From Schauerella fraxinea (lineage in GTDB: Bacteria > Pseudomonadota > Gammaproteobacteria > Burkholderiales > Burkholderiaceae_B): DNA of 64,000 nucleotides. The stretch covers positions 1,222,554-1,286,553 of the forward strand of contig JAVDKL010000001.1 of the NCBI GenBank assembly GCA_030849965.1, read 5' to 3'. Position 1 is the first letter of the stretch, and every line of letters begins with the position of its first letter. The notes beneath the pieces were generated by a model, which had not been told where the DNA came from, did no database searches, and worked only from the letters and a program-made list of their open reading frames with translations. Positions 39,347 to 48,444 of this stretch are shown here, in pieces. A program made the position numbers and the translations under genes.

Positions 39347-40321
39347 TTATCGATAGATGGCGGTAACCGGCTTCTCGCCGACCCGCGCATAACCGCGATA
39401 CATCCCTTCGGTGTTGAACGGCAACACCACATTGCCCGCGGCGTCGACCGCGATCAAACCGCCCTTGCCGTCGATCGTGGGCAATTTGTCGTGCACCACG
39501 CTATCGGCGGCTGCCGCCAACGTGGCGCCGCCATATTCCATCTGGGCCGACACGTCGTAGGCCGCCACCATGCGAATGAACATCTCGCCGGTACCGGTGG
39601 TCGACACCGCGCACGTGCGGTTGTTCGCATAGCAGCCGGCGCCGATCATCGGCGCATCGCCCACGCGGCCCACTTGCTTGTTGGTCACCCCGCCAGTGGA
39701 GGTCGCCGCAGCCAGGTTGCCCTGCGCGTCCACAGCCACGGCGCCTACCGTGCCGAATTTGCGATCGGGATCGATCGGCTCAGGCGCACGTTGCACACCC
39801 GCCACCATGGCCTGACCATCGTGGTCGAGTACAGCAGCATCGGGATGCTCGGCCTGCACGCGCAGCAATTGCTCGCGGCGGGCATCGGTCGAGAAGTAAC
39901 TGGGATCGACGATATCCAGGCCCTGTGCGCGGGCGAAGGCTTCGGCGCCCTCACCCACGAAAAAGACGTGTTTGCTATCGGTCATCACGCGGCGGGCCGC
40001 CAGAATCGGATTGCGCACGCAGTTCACATTGGCGATCGCGCCCGAACGCAACGTGGCGCCATCCATGATGGAGGCGTCGAGCTCGTGAGTGCCGGCACTG
40101 GTGAACACCGCGCCGTGCCCGGCATTGAACAAGGGGCAATCTTCCAACCGGGTCACGGCTTCGGTGACGGCATCCAGCGCGCTGCCGCCCTGGGCGAGCA
40201 CGGCTTGCGCGGCCACGAGAATGCCATCCAGCGCGGACAGATACTCAGCTTCTTTTTCGGGCGACATCGCCGCGCGCGACATGGCGCCGGCGCCGCCATG
40301 AATGGCAATTATGGGTTGCAT
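39347..40321 (-). CDS. iaaA: Isoaspartyl peptidase / L-asparaginase
   Basis: A 324-residue Ntn hydrolase of the plant-type asparaginase family. IAIHGGAGAM at the start, NAGHGAVFT, DASIMDG, and the autoprocessing site before Thr191 (KFGTVGAVAVD), followed by TSTGG and the GTGEMFIR oxyanion/substrate region. It removes isoaspartyl residues from peptides. The ATG at 40321 overlaps the stop codon of the RpiR-like gene (TGATG), so the two are coupled. Next to gsiA, as in E. coli. Confidence 0.94.
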   Translation of the reverse strand: MQPIIAIHGGAGAMSRAAMSPEKEAEYLSALDGILVAAQAVLAQGGSALDAVTEAVTRLEDCPLFNAGHGAVFTSAGTHELDASIMDGATLRSGAIANVNCVRNPILAARRVMTDSKHVFFVGEGAEAFARAQGLDIVDPSYFSTDARREQLLRVQAEHPDAAVLDHDGQAMVAGVQRAPEPIDPDRKFGTVGAVAVDAQGNLAAATSTGGVTNKQVGRVGDAPMIGAGCYANNRTCAVSTTGTGEMFIRMVAAYDVSAQMEYGGATLAAAADSVVHDKLPTIDGKGGLIAVDAAGNVVLPFNTEGMYRGYARVGEKPVTAIYR

Positions 40322-41217
40322 CAACGTTTTCCTGATTCTGCGCCGTGGAACAGCCACGGCATCACGGATTGGGTCACACCCATCGCGGCGGCGACTGAAT
40401 CCTTGGCGCGATAGGCAACGGCTGCGCTCAAGCCTTCGATCAGGCCAAGTGCAGCGGTTTCGGAACTGGACGAGAGTTGTCGGCTCGTCTGGGCATACAA
40501 CGCCACCGTAGCGGTGGGCGCCAGGGGCGACGTCGGCGAATCGGTCAGCACAAGCACCGGCACGCCGTTCTTCTGCGCCGCGCGCGCCAACGTGACGGTG
40601 TCGGCCAGATAGCGGGGAAATGCGATCGCGATCAACAAATCGCGCGACGACATCCGCGACATCTGCCGAGCCGCATGCGACACGCCGCCGGGGCCGGAGA
40701 GCAGCTCGACAGTGCGGCAATGCATGCACAAGCCACGCTGCAACAGGCCGGACAAAAACCCGCTGGCACCGAAACCGATCACAAAGACGCGCTCGGCGTC
40801 GAGCACGGCCGTGACGGCGCGCTCACACGCATCGGCGTCCAGCGACTGCAGCGTGCGCTGGGCGTTACGGATATCTTCTTCGAGTGTGGCGGCGAACACC
40901 TGCACCGCAGACGCCGAGGTAGACGACGCCAACTCGGTGCGCAGCTTTTCGACCGGCGCCAACGCGGCTTCGAACCTGCGGGCCAACTCGGAGCGAAATT
41001 GCGGATAACCGGGCAAGTCGAGGGCGCGAGCGAAACGATTGGCCGTGGCGATCGACACGCCAACCGCCGTGGCGAATTCATCGATCGTCATCGTGGCGAC
41101 CCGGAACGGGTGCGCCAATACATATTCCGCCATCCGATGCTGGGTGCTGCTCATCCCCGCTTGCGCACGCGCAATACGGTCGGAAATGGTGATCGGTGGG
41201 GTGACAACGGCGGACAT
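40321..41217 (-). CDS. RpiR/MurR-family regulator with SIS domain
   Basis: A 298-residue regulator: N-terminal HTH_6 (residues about 10-85; TIDEFATAVGVSIATANRFARAL) and a SIS sugar/effector-binding domain (about 125-265; VFVIGFGASGFLSGLLQRGL, then LLIAIAFPRYLADTV). First gene of a nine-gene minus-strand operon and translationally coupled to iaaA, so it probably autoregulates the peptide operon. A SIS domain suggests a phosphosugar or muropeptide-like effector, which would link the operon to cell-wall peptides; that is inference. Confidence 0.9.
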   Translation of the reverse strand: MSAVVTPPITISDRIARAQAGMSSTQHRMAEYVLAHPFRVATMTIDEFATAVGVSIATANRFARALDLPGYPQFRSELARRFEAALAPVEKLRTELASSTSASAVQVFAATLEEDIRNAQRTLQSLDADACERAVTAVLDAERVFVIGFGASGFLSGLLQRGLCMHCRTVELLSGPGGVSHAARQMSRMSSRDLLIAIAFPRYLADTVTLARAAQKNGVPVLVLTDSPTSPLAPTATVALYAQTSRQLSSSSETAALGLIEGLSAAVAYRAKDSVAAAMGVTQSVMPWLFHGAESGKR

Positions 41218-41235
41218 GGTGCGACGGCAGGCGTC

Positions 41236-41251
41236 TGAAAATGAATTTACA
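41236..41251. promoter_or_regulatory. Candidate RpiR-type operator
   Basis: TGAAAATGAATTTACA has 6 of 8 symmetric pairs and resembles palindromes bound by RpiR-family proteins such as HexR. It is 18 bp upstream of the RpiR-like start codon. A further AT-rich half-symmetric GAAATTTTC lies at 41273-41281. Confidence 0.4.
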
Positions 41252-41309
41252 TGGCGATTTTAAGCAAGAAAAGAAATTTTCATCCCTAGGACAAACCCGT
41301 ATATCCCGG

Positions 41310-42260
41310 TCAGATCCGGAAATGGCGCGCCAAGGCACCTGCCAGCATCTCAGCCGCAGGCATGTGGGCCGCGCCGGGCGATCGGAGCAGCACCACTTCA
41401 TGGCGCGCAATCGCCGGCAGTTCGGTCAGTACCCGCATGCGGGCCGTGACGCGGGACCGATCCACCACACTGATACCCAAGCCCACTTCCACACAGGTTT
41501 CGATGGCCTGGCTCGACGGACTGGCCAACACCACCCGCCAGGCACGACCGGCCTGGTCCAGGCTGTCGGTCATTGCCGTCCCATAGGGGCACCCCACGGC
41601 GTGCAGCGCCAAAGGCAAGGGATCGTCCAGCGGAGCGAGCCGCGACGCGCCGCACACCCACACAGGCTGAACCGACGCCAGCAGTGGCACGTCTGCGGGC
41701 TCGGGCGAGGCGCGACCGGCGATCTGAGGGATGCTCTGTTGGCCAGCCAGATGTTGTGCATCGTTATCGCCGACGGCCCGTTGTTGTAGATCGTCATCGG
41801 CGACGACCCGTCGCGCGGTAACGGCCATATGCAAGCGCTTTCGGGCAATCTGATCGCGCAATGTGCCGCTGGGCGCTGTGGTGACGTCCAATACCACGTT
41901 CGGCCACGCCGCTGCGAAGCCGGGGAGGATGTCGCGAATCACATGGGCCGCATATTCGTCGGGCACCCCAAAACGCACGCGCCCGGCAACCTCGGCGCCA
42001 AACAACGCCCCCAGCGCCCGGTCGTGCGCCTGCAGCACTTGGGCCGCATGCTGAGTAAACCGCTCGCCCAATGGGGTGAGCGTGACGGATTGATTGTCGC
42101 GATCGAGCAACCGACCGCCCGCAATGGCCTCCAGTCGCTGCACATGCACGCTTACCGCCGCAGGACTCTTATGCACCTGCTCGGCAGCGGCGCGAAATTG
42201 GCCCAGGCGCGCGACCGCCTGAAACGTGCGCAGCAACTCGATATCCAGGGTTCGATTCAT
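41310..42260 (-). CDS. LysR-family regulator with unusual insert in effector domain
   Basis: A 316-residue LysR protein: LDIELLRTFQAVARLGQFRAAAEQ and PAAVSVHVQRLEAIAGGRLL form the HTH. The effector domain contains about 35-45 extra residues after AVTARRVVADDD, before VWVCGASRL, encoded partly by two imperfect 23-bp repeats with a 29-bp period (41761-41812). The start at 42260 matches the family N-terminus. It is divergent from the DMT exporter gene and probably controls it. Confidence 0.85.
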   Translation of the reverse strand: MNRTLDIELLRTFQAVARLGQFRAAAEQVHKSPAAVSVHVQRLEAIAGGRLLDRDNQSVTLTPLGERFTQHAAQVLQAHDRALGALFGAEVAGRVRFGVPDEYAAHVIRDILPGFAAAWPNVVLDVTTAPSGTLRDQIARKRLHMAVTARRVVADDDLQQRAVGDNDAQHLAGQQSIPQIAGRASPEPADVPLLASVQPVWVCGASRLAPLDDPLPLALHAVGCPYGTAMTDSLDQAGRAWRVVLASPSSQAIETCVEVGLGISVVDRSRVTARMRVLTELPAIARHEVVLLRSPGAAHMPAAEMLAGALARHFRI

Positions 42261-42438
42261 GAAGGGTCCTTTGCGCAATGTCGAGCCGTTAAAACAGCGG
42301 CCCCGGGAAATGGCACAGGCGACCCCCGGAATGCAAACCGGCCGTTGGCTTCCAAATACCAAGCACTGGGCGCCGGGCTTAGCAACCCAGCCCAAACCGG
42401 TAGTTTACTTTTACTGAACTACCCATCCAATAGGTTTT

Positions 42439-42451
42439 GATTTATTAAATC
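42439..42451. promoter_or_regulatory. Palindrome in LysR/DMT divergent region
   Basis: GATTTA and TAAATC are perfectly complementary around one T. The site is 40 bp before the DMT start codon and has the size and AT-rich symmetry of a LysR (T-N11-A-like) box. The role is inferred. Confidence 0.45.
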
Positions 42452-42490
42452 GCGCTGCCGGTCTACCGTCAAGGCTCTACTGGAGACGAC

Positions 42491-43438
42491 ATGACCGCAA
42501 CTGCCTCGCACGCCGCGCCGCACGGCCAGGCCAAGCGGCCCGCTTCACGGCTGCATCGCTTGATCGATACGTTGCCATTGCTCGTTCTGGAAGCCGGGCT
42601 GATTCTCGCTTGGAGCTCAGGCTTCATCGGGATGCGATTCACTACCGATCACGCGCCGGTGTTTACCGTTTTGCTGTGGCGTTGCGTGTTGGTCGGGATC
42701 GCCTTGCTACCTTGGGTGATCCGCAGCCTGCGGGCGGCCCCCGCCTCGGTATTGCTGCATCACGCAGGCATCGGCTTGCTTTCGATGACGCTCTATCTTG
42801 CCTGTGTGGCACGCGCGATCGAACTTGGCGTGTCGTCCGGATTTGCCGCCCTTATCGCCGACCTGATGCCGATCGGTACGGCCTTGTTAGCCACGATCGT
42901 CTTCCGCGCGCGTCTGAACGCACGCGTTTGGGCAGGGCTGGCCATCGGCTTGGTGGGGGTGGTGATCGTCGGGCACGACGTGCTGGCCCTGGGCGATGCG
43001 CCGCTGTGGGCGTATGCCCTGCCCTTCGTCAGCATGCTCGCGCTGGCCGTCGCAACCGTGTGGCAAAAGCGCACGCAGCACGCGCATGCGCTGGGCTTGT
43101 TGCCGACGCTATGGGTGCAATGCATGATTTCGGGCGTGGCCTTCGGCGCCGTGGTGGCATATGACGGACAACTCATGCCAGTGCTCACACCAGGCTTTGC
43201 AGCGGCCACCCTGTGGATGGCGCTGCCGGCCACGCTCGGCGGCTACGGCCTCTACTGGATTTGCCTGCGCCGGTCGTCGCCCACACGCGTGGCCAGCGTG
43301 CTCTATCTGAGCCCGGGCGCCACCGTCATTTGGGCGTGGGCCATGTTCGGCGAGCCGCTTTCGTGGCTCATCGCCGCCGGCGTGGCAATCTCGGCAGCCG
43401 GCGTATGGCTGGTTATCCGCGCCAAACCTGAGGCTTAA
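42491..43438 (+). CDS. DMT-superfamily (EamA) transporter
   Basis: A 315-residue, 10-TM drug/metabolite transporter with two EamA repeats. LILAWSSGFIGMRFTTDHAPVFTVLLWR is the usual TM1 with the W-S-S-x-F motif, and a second repeat starts near ALPFVSMLALAVATVWQKR. A probable exporter of amino acids or metabolites. Divergent from a LysR gene with a palindrome between. Its stop codon is followed after 9 bp by tandem tract E. Confidence 0.88.
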   Translation: MTATASHAAPHGQAKRPASRLHRLIDTLPLLVLEAGLILAWSSGFIGMRFTTDHAPVFTVLLWRCVLVGIALLPWVIRSLRAAPASVLLHHAGIGLLSMTLYLACVARAIELGVSSGFAALIADLMPIGTALLATIVFRARLNARVWAGLAIGLVGVVIVGHDVLALGDAPLWAYALPFVSMLALAVATVWQKRTQHAHALGLLPTLWVQCMISGVAFGAVVAYDGQLMPVLTPGFAAATLWMALPATLGGYGLYWICLRRSSPTRVASVLYLSPGATVIWAWAMFGEPLSWLIAAGVAISAAGVWLVIRAKPEA

Positions 43439-43447
43439 AGTAGACGG

Positions 43448-43573
43448 CTAGACCGCAGCGGCTACACCGCAGCGGCCGCAGCGCAGCGAGCGCATTGCAG
43501 CGGGCGCATCGAAGCGAGCGCACCGCAGCGGGTGCAGCGCCACGGCCGCACCCCAGCGGGTGCAGCACCTGTC
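43448..43573. repeat. Tandem tract E, 14-bp period, 9 degenerate units
   Basis: Nine 14-bp units in strict register (example CTACACCGCAGCGG, later GCGCACCGCAGCGG). It begins 9 bp after the DMT stop codon, in the 236-bp gap before the convergent ybhN-like gene. No gene is visible in the gap. Confidence 0.85.
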
Positions 43574-43674
43574 ACGATGTCGTGCCGCAACCGCCGCAAT
43601 GTCAGCCGTAGCGGCGTGCCGATTTAGAGGTGAGCGGGCAATCGGGATGCGATCCTGATGCCCTCAAGCGCGCG

Positions 43675-44676
43675 TTACGCCTCAGCGGCTTTAACTGAAG
43701 CGTTCGCGCGGCGATGCGAGGCTTCCAGCGCCACATAACCCAAGGTCGCGATCAGCAACGGTGCCAGATAGTAGATGGCTCGATACACCACCAGCGCGCC
43801 GATCAACTGCGAACTGGGAATCTTGGGCGAGAGGAACGCCACAAACACGGCTTCGATCACGCCGATGCCGCCCGGCACATGCGCCAAAGCGCCCGCCATG
43901 CCACTCAGCAGAAACACGCCCAACACCAGCCAATAGTCGGCCCGTTCCTCGAGCAGGATCCAAATGATGCAGCCGATGCTGGCCCAACTTGCGATCGCCA
44001 GCGCGTTTTGCACGACAGCGATCCGGAAGGACGGCAACTCGATATCGTGGCCCTTGATCGTCCATTTCTTGCGTTTGGACAAGCCGCACATGGCGATGTA
44101 CGCCACGCCCGCCAACACCATGGCACCGCCAATCAGGCGCAACGCTCCGGTGCCGATTTCCCAGCCCTTGGGCGCTTGCAACAGGCCGGAAGCGAAGATC
44201 GCACCCGCCAGTAGGCAATAGCCGATCCAATTGGTGGCCAGGCTCAAGCCGAGGATGCGCGTGATCACGCCGTTCTTCAAGCCCAGCTTCGAATACAGGC
44301 GATATCGAAACCCGACCCCGCCGATAAACGAACCCAGGCTCAAATTGAACGCATAACTGATCGCACAAACAGACAGCACTTTCCAGTTGGCCAGCTCATG
44401 CCGCGTATACCACTTGCCCACCAGATCGTAAGTCGAGTAAAGCATGTAGCTCAACAGCGCGCAGGCGCTGGCCAAGCCAAGCACACTCCACTTGGTGTCG
44501 TGAATGGCTTTGACGACTTCGTCCCATTTGACCTCGCGGGCGAGCATGACCAGAAACACCACCACGCAGCCGACGAAGATCCACATCAGGATCTTTTTGA
44601 TCAGCGGCCAGTTGCGAACGGTCCACGCCCACGCGCCCTTTTTATCCGACGGTTTCGCGTTCGCGCTGCTGCTCAT
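43675..44676 (-). CDS. ybhN: YbhN-like membrane protein (LPG synthetase-flippase-like, UPF0104)
   Basis: A 333-residue inner-membrane protein with about eight TM segments, related to the flippase half of MprF. NLSLGSFIGGVGFRYRLYSKLGL and HVPGGIGVIEAVFVAFL are the family signatures. It may move lipids across the membrane; the substrate is unknown. It overlaps the 3' end of clsB by 35 bp. In E. coli ybhN likewise follows clsB and ybhP. Confidence 0.85.
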   Translation of the reverse strand: MSSSANAKPSDKKGAWAWTVRNWPLIKKILMWIFVGCVVVFLVMLAREVKWDEVVKAIHDTKWSVLGLASACALLSYMLYSTYDLVGKWYTRHELANWKVLSVCAISYAFNLSLGSFIGGVGFRYRLYSKLGLKNGVITRILGLSLATNWIGYCLLAGAIFASGLLQAPKGWEIGTGALRLIGGAMVLAGVAYIAMCGLSKRKKWTIKGHDIELPSFRIAVVQNALAIASWASIGCIIWILLEERADYWLVLGVFLLSGMAGALAHVPGGIGVIEAVFVAFLSPKIPSSQLIGALVVYRAIYYLAPLLIATLGYVALEASHRRANASVKAAEA

Positions 44677-45877
44677 GACTTAATTCCTGTACGGGAGGCT
44701 CTGCAGTGGTCAAGGTGACCTTATGCGTCGGCAACATGCTTACCCAGGCGGGGAAGCGGCGCAAAAAGTGAAAAACGATCACACCGATAAAGGTGCGGTA
44801 GATCTTGCGGCGGGGCCGCTCATTCGGTTTGATCTGCTTGCAGTGGTTGTCGATCAACTTCTGCAGATTGTCATGCAGCACGCGATTGAAGGCGGCGTCG
44901 CGAATCATGACGTTCGCTTCCAAATTAAGCGATAGGCTCAACGGATCCAGGTTGCTCGAACCCACCGTCGACCACTCATCGTCGGCAATCGCGACCTTGC
45001 CGTGCAACGGCCGCTGGCAATATTCGAAGATCTGTACACCCGCCGACAACAGATAATCGTAGAGCATCGACGCGGCAAGCTTGGCGATCGGCATATCCGG
45101 TTCACCTTGCAGAATCAAGCGTACCCGCACGCCTCGCTTGGCCGCGCGGCGCAAATCGCGCAGCAGCCGATAACCCGGGAAGAAATAGGCATTGGCCAGC
45201 AGAATCTCTGATTTTGCGGCGCGAATGGCAATACGGTAGTGCTGCTCGATATCGGTGGGATGGTCGACGTTATCGCGCGTTACCAGCGCGGCCGACGCGG
45301 TGCCGTTCTCGCCCAACGGCAGCGACTTCAGGCGCTTGCCACGGCGTTGCCACCAACGTTTGGGCTTGACGGGCGCCAACGCCTTGCGCACGAACTCATG
45401 AATATCGTCGACCACCGGACCGCGAATTTCGACCGCGTAATCCTGCTTCGCCTCGGGGCCGAATTCGGCCAGATGATCCAGGCCGTAATTGATGCCGCCC
45501 ACGAAGGCAATGTCACCGTCGATCACGACGATCTTGCGATGCATGCGGCGCACGGGATTCGTACGCACGCCAAACAGCCGCGAGGTGGGATCGAAGACGT
45601 GGAAGCTGACGCCAGCCGCCGTCATGCCGTCGATGAATGCAGGCGTCAGATCGGCCGAGCCCCAGCCGTCCACCAGCATATCCACACGCACACCGCGTTC
45701 GGCCGCGAAGATCACGGCAGCACGCAACTCCTGACCCACCTTGTCGTCGAACAAGATGAAGGTCTCGAGCATGACCTCCTTCTTCGCTTCGCGAATCGCT
45801 TCGAAAACGCGGGGGTAGAACTCCTCGCCGTTTTCCAATAACCGAAAGGCATTGCCTTTCGTCCAATGCGCACTCAT
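44642..45877 (-). CDS. clsB: Cardiolipin synthase B
   Basis: A 411-residue phospholipase D superfamily enzyme with two HKD motifs: HRKIVVIDGD (His113, Lys115, Asp120) and HGKVAIADDE (His292, Lys294, Asp299), each followed by the usual GG(I/S)N-type segment. It makes cardiolipin from phosphatidylglycerol. There is no N-terminal TM helix, as in ClsB. The start at 45877 overlaps the upstream EEP gene stop by 4 bp (ATGA), so the two are coupled. Confidence 0.92.
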   Translation of the reverse strand: MSAHWTKGNAFRLLENGEEFYPRVFEAIREAKKEVMLETFILFDDKVGQELRAAVIFAAERGVRVDMLVDGWGSADLTPAFIDGMTAAGVSFHVFDPTSRLFGVRTNPVRRMHRKIVVIDGDIAFVGGINYGLDHLAEFGPEAKQDYAVEIRGPVVDDIHEFVRKALAPVKPKRWWQRRGKRLKSLPLGENGTASAALVTRDNVDHPTDIEQHYRIAIRAAKSEILLANAYFFPGYRLLRDLRRAAKRGVRVRLILQGEPDMPIAKLAASMLYDYLLSAGVQIFEYCQRPLHGKVAIADDEWSTVGSSNLDPLSLSLNLEANVMIRDAAFNRVLHDNLQKLIDNHCKQIKPNERPRRKIYRTFIGVIVFHFLRRFPAWVSMLPTHKVTLTTAEPPVQELSHEQQRERETVG

Positions 45878-46638
45878 ACCACTACCTCTGCGGCCAACGG
45901 CGCATGATCCGACAAATGCGTCCAGGGACGCGACGGCAATGCCAACGGACGAAACTCGCGGGCATTGCGAACATAAATACGATCCAGCCTGAGGATCGGG
46001 AAACGGGCGGGAAAGGTTTTGGCGGCCTTGCCGTGCGCATCGACGAAGACTTCGCGTACGCCGGGCACACGCATCAAACGGCGATGGGCATGCAGGCGCC
46101 AATCATTGAAATCGCCCGCGATCACCAATGGTGCGTCAGGCGGAATCTGTTCTTCGATCAAACCGGACAAGAGTTCAAGCTGTTGCTGACGATGCGACTC
46201 GCGAAGCCCGAGATGCGCGCAGATCGCGTGGATCTGCGGACGCCCACCGGGCGGCTGAAGCACGCAATGCAAGAGACCGCGCTTTTCCTGTTCACCCACC
46301 GAGACGTCGAGATTGTCGTAACGCACGATCGGAAACTTGGACAGCAGCGCATTGCCGTGATGGCCGTGCGGATAGACGGCATTGCGGCCATAGGCGAAAT
46401 CCGTCCAGATCGTATCGGCCATGAATTCATAATGCGTGGTCGTGGGCCAGTCAGCCACCTTGGCCGCATGACGGTGATGCTCGCCCAGCACTTCCTGCAT
46501 GAAGACGATATCGGGCCCCACTTCTCGGACGGCTTCACGCAGGTCGTGCAGAATGAACCGCCGATTGAAGAACGTGAACCCCTTGTGCGTATTGACCGTG
46601 AGAACTCGTAAGCTCAGATCTGCTGCGCCATCGGTCAT
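45874..46638 (-). CDS. ybhP: YbhP-like endonuclease/exonuclease/phosphatase-fold protein
   Basis: A 254-residue EEP-superfamily hydrolase: VNTHKGF (Asn ligand), MQEVLGE (catalytic Glu), AHLGL, VIAGDFNDW and SDHAPLAAEV (Asp-His pair), all intact. First gene of the ybhP-clsB-ybhN order. Probably a phosphodiesterase acting on a lipid headgroup or nucleotide; the biochemical substrate of YbhP is unsettled. The start at 46638 has no competing start nearby. Confidence 0.88.
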   Translation of the reverse strand: MTDGAADLSLRVLTVNTHKGFTFFNRRFILHDLREAVREVGPDIVFMQEVLGEHHRHAAKVADWPTTTHYEFMADTIWTDFAYGRNAVYPHGHHGNALLSKFPIVRYDNLDVSVGEQEKRGLLHCVLQPPGGRPQIHAICAHLGLRESHRQQQLELLSGLIEEQIPPDAPLVIAGDFNDWRLHAHRRLMRVPGVREVFVDAHGKAAKTFPARFPILRLDRIYVRNAREFRPLALPSRPWTHLSDHAPLAAEVVV

Positions 46639-46696
46639 GATGCCCCGGTTGCTTTGTCATAAACGCGCGGTTACAGCAAAAGCCGTGCCTGTAATC

Positions 46697-46722
46697 AAAA
46701 ACCCCCGGTAAAACCGGGGGTT
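46697..46722 (-). terminator. Rho-independent terminator after scoB
   Basis: AACCCCCGGT and ACCGGGGGTT form a 10-bp perfect stem around AAA. On the minus strand the stem is followed by TTT-rich sequence (TTTTGATT), so it ends the scoAB transcript before the ybhP promoter. Confidence 0.85.
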
Positions 46723-46826
46723 AGCAAACGCGCCAAGCACTTAGCGACTGCGCGTAAGGGGTGATGGAGCGAAACGTTGGCCCGGGTGGTGGCGAGCGGA
46801 TGCCGCCACCGGCACGCGCCAAGCGC

Positions 46827-47483
46827 TCAGGCAGCGACGGCCGATACGTCTACCTTGGCGCCCGTCTTGGCTTGGATCTCTTCAGCCGTCACGCCTGGCG
46901 CCGTTTCGATCAGCTTCAAGCCGGCATCCGTCACTTCCAGCACGCCTAGATCGGTGATGATCAGGTCGACGACGCCTACACCGGTAAGCGGCAGCGTGCA
47001 CTCGGGCAGCAGCTTCAAATCTTCGCTGCCGTCCTTCGCGCGTGCCACGTGGTCCATCAGCACCACGACTTTATTGACGCCTGCCACCAGATCCATGGCG
47101 CCGCCCATGCCCTTGATCATCTTGCCCGGGATCATCCAGTTGGCCAGATCGCCATGCTCGGAGACCTGCATCGCGCCCAGGATGGCCAAGTTGATCTTGC
47201 CGCCGCGAATCATCGCAAACGAATCGGCCGACGAGAAAATCGACGAGCCGCGCTGCGTGGTGACCGTTTGCTTGCCCGCGTTGATCAGATCGGCATCGAC
47301 CTGATCGTCGGTGGGAAACGGGCCGATGCCCAACAGCCCGTTTTCGGACTGGAGCCACACTTCGATGCCTTCCGGCACATAGTTGGCCACCAGGGTCGGC
47401 ATGCCGATACCCAGGTTCACATAAAACCCGTCTTGCAGTTCTTTTGCCGCCCGTGCGGCCATTTCTTCACGTGTCCATGCCAT
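46827..47483 (-). CDS. scoB: 3-oxoacid CoA-transferase subunit B
   Basis: A 218-residue beta subunit of a class I CoA-transferase. [15 protein letters not shown] and the catalytic Glu47 in QSENGLLG are intact; ATVTT-like [12 protein letters not shown] and [28 protein letters not shown] are conserved. With ScoA it moves CoA between succinyl-CoA and acetoacetate or a similar acid. It is 12 bp after scoA. A GAA-type ribosome-binding region precedes the start. Confidence 0.93.
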   Translation of the reverse strand: MAWTREEMAARAAKELQDGFYVNLGIGMPTLVANYVPEGIEVWLQSENGLLGIGPFPTDDQVDADLINAGKQTVTTQRGSSIFSSADSFAMIRGGKINLAILGAMQVSEHGDLANWMIPGKMIKGMGGAMDLVAGVNKVVVLMDHVARAKDGSEDLKLLPECTLPLTGVGVVDLIITDLGVLEVTDAGLKLIETAPGVTAEEIQAKTGAKVDVSAVAA

Positions 47484-47495
47484 TATTTTTTCTCC

Positions 47496-48194
47496 TCAAG
47501 CCGGGCGGACGGTGCGTTGCTCGATGCGCTTTTCGGGCGTTGCATTGAGCACGATGCGATGGGCATAAATGCCGGGCAGATGAATCTCATCCGGATCCAG
47601 GTCGCCGGTGTTGACGATTTCCTCGACCTCGACGATGGTGATCTTGCCGGCCATGGCCACGTTGGGATTGAAGTTGCGCGCCGTGCGGCGGAACATCAGA
47701 TTGCCGCTGCGGTCGGCCACATGCGCTTTCACGAGCGACACGTCCGGCACCAGCGATTGCTCCATCACATACTGCTTGCCATTGAACTCGCGGATTTCCT
47801 TGCCGTCGGCCACGATGGTGCCCACGCCGGTGGCTGTGAAGAACGCCGGAATGCCGGCGCCGCCCGCGCGCAGTTTCTCAGCCAGCGTGCCCTGCGGTGT
47901 GAATTCGAGTTCGAGCTCACCCGCCAGGTACTGGCGCGCGAATTCCTTGTTTTCGCCCACATACGAGGCAATCATCTTGCGGATCTGGCGGGTGGTGAGC
48001 AACTGACCCAAACCGAAATCGTCCACGCCGGCGTTGTTGCTGATGCAGGTCAACCCTTTGACGCCAGAGTCGCGCAAGGCGGCGATCAAGGCTTCGGGAA
48101 TACCGCACAGACCGAAGCCGCCCACGGCGATCATCTGGTCATCCTGGACCACTCCCGCCAGCGCCTCGGCGGCGCTTGCATACACTTTATCCAT
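47496..48194 (-). CDS. scoA: 3-oxoacid CoA-transferase subunit A
   Basis: A 232-residue alpha subunit: GGFGLCGIPEALIAALRD, SNNAGVDDFGLGQLLTTRQIRKMIASYVGEN and LEFTPQGTLAEKLRAGGAGIPAFFTATGVGT are the CoA-transferase A signatures. First gene of scoAB. The 250-bp upstream gap 48195-48444 contains no gene I can support; it presumably holds the promoter. Confidence 0.93.
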   Translation of the reverse strand: MDKVYASAAEALAGVVQDDQMIAVGGFGLCGIPEALIAALRDSGVKGLTCISNNAGVDDFGLGQLLTTRQIRKMIASYVGENKEFARQYLAGELELEFTPQGTLAEKLRAGGAGIPAFFTATGVGTIVADGKEIREFNGKQYVMEQSLVPDVSLVKAHVADRSGNLMFRRTARNFNPNVAMAGKITIVEVEEIVNTGDLDPDEIHLPGIYAHRIVLNATPEKRIEQRTVRPA

Positions 48195-48444
48195 GACTCC
48201 TTCTTCCTTATTGGTTTGATCGCCGTTAGCAGACGTATTGTTATTCCAGCCCAGCGCGGCGGCCGCCCGGCCGGATACTTTTCCCGGTTGTTGCCCTAGA
48301 TACTAACGAATGTTCGCGCTCGAAAGTGGCGACTGCGACTTTTTTAAGCCTGCATCTCATCAACCAAGCCTGCATCCCACCGTGCCTCGAGCAAATGGCC
48401 TGACGCCACCCGCGCATCACGCCTGGGTCGCGAAAGGCCGGCGA

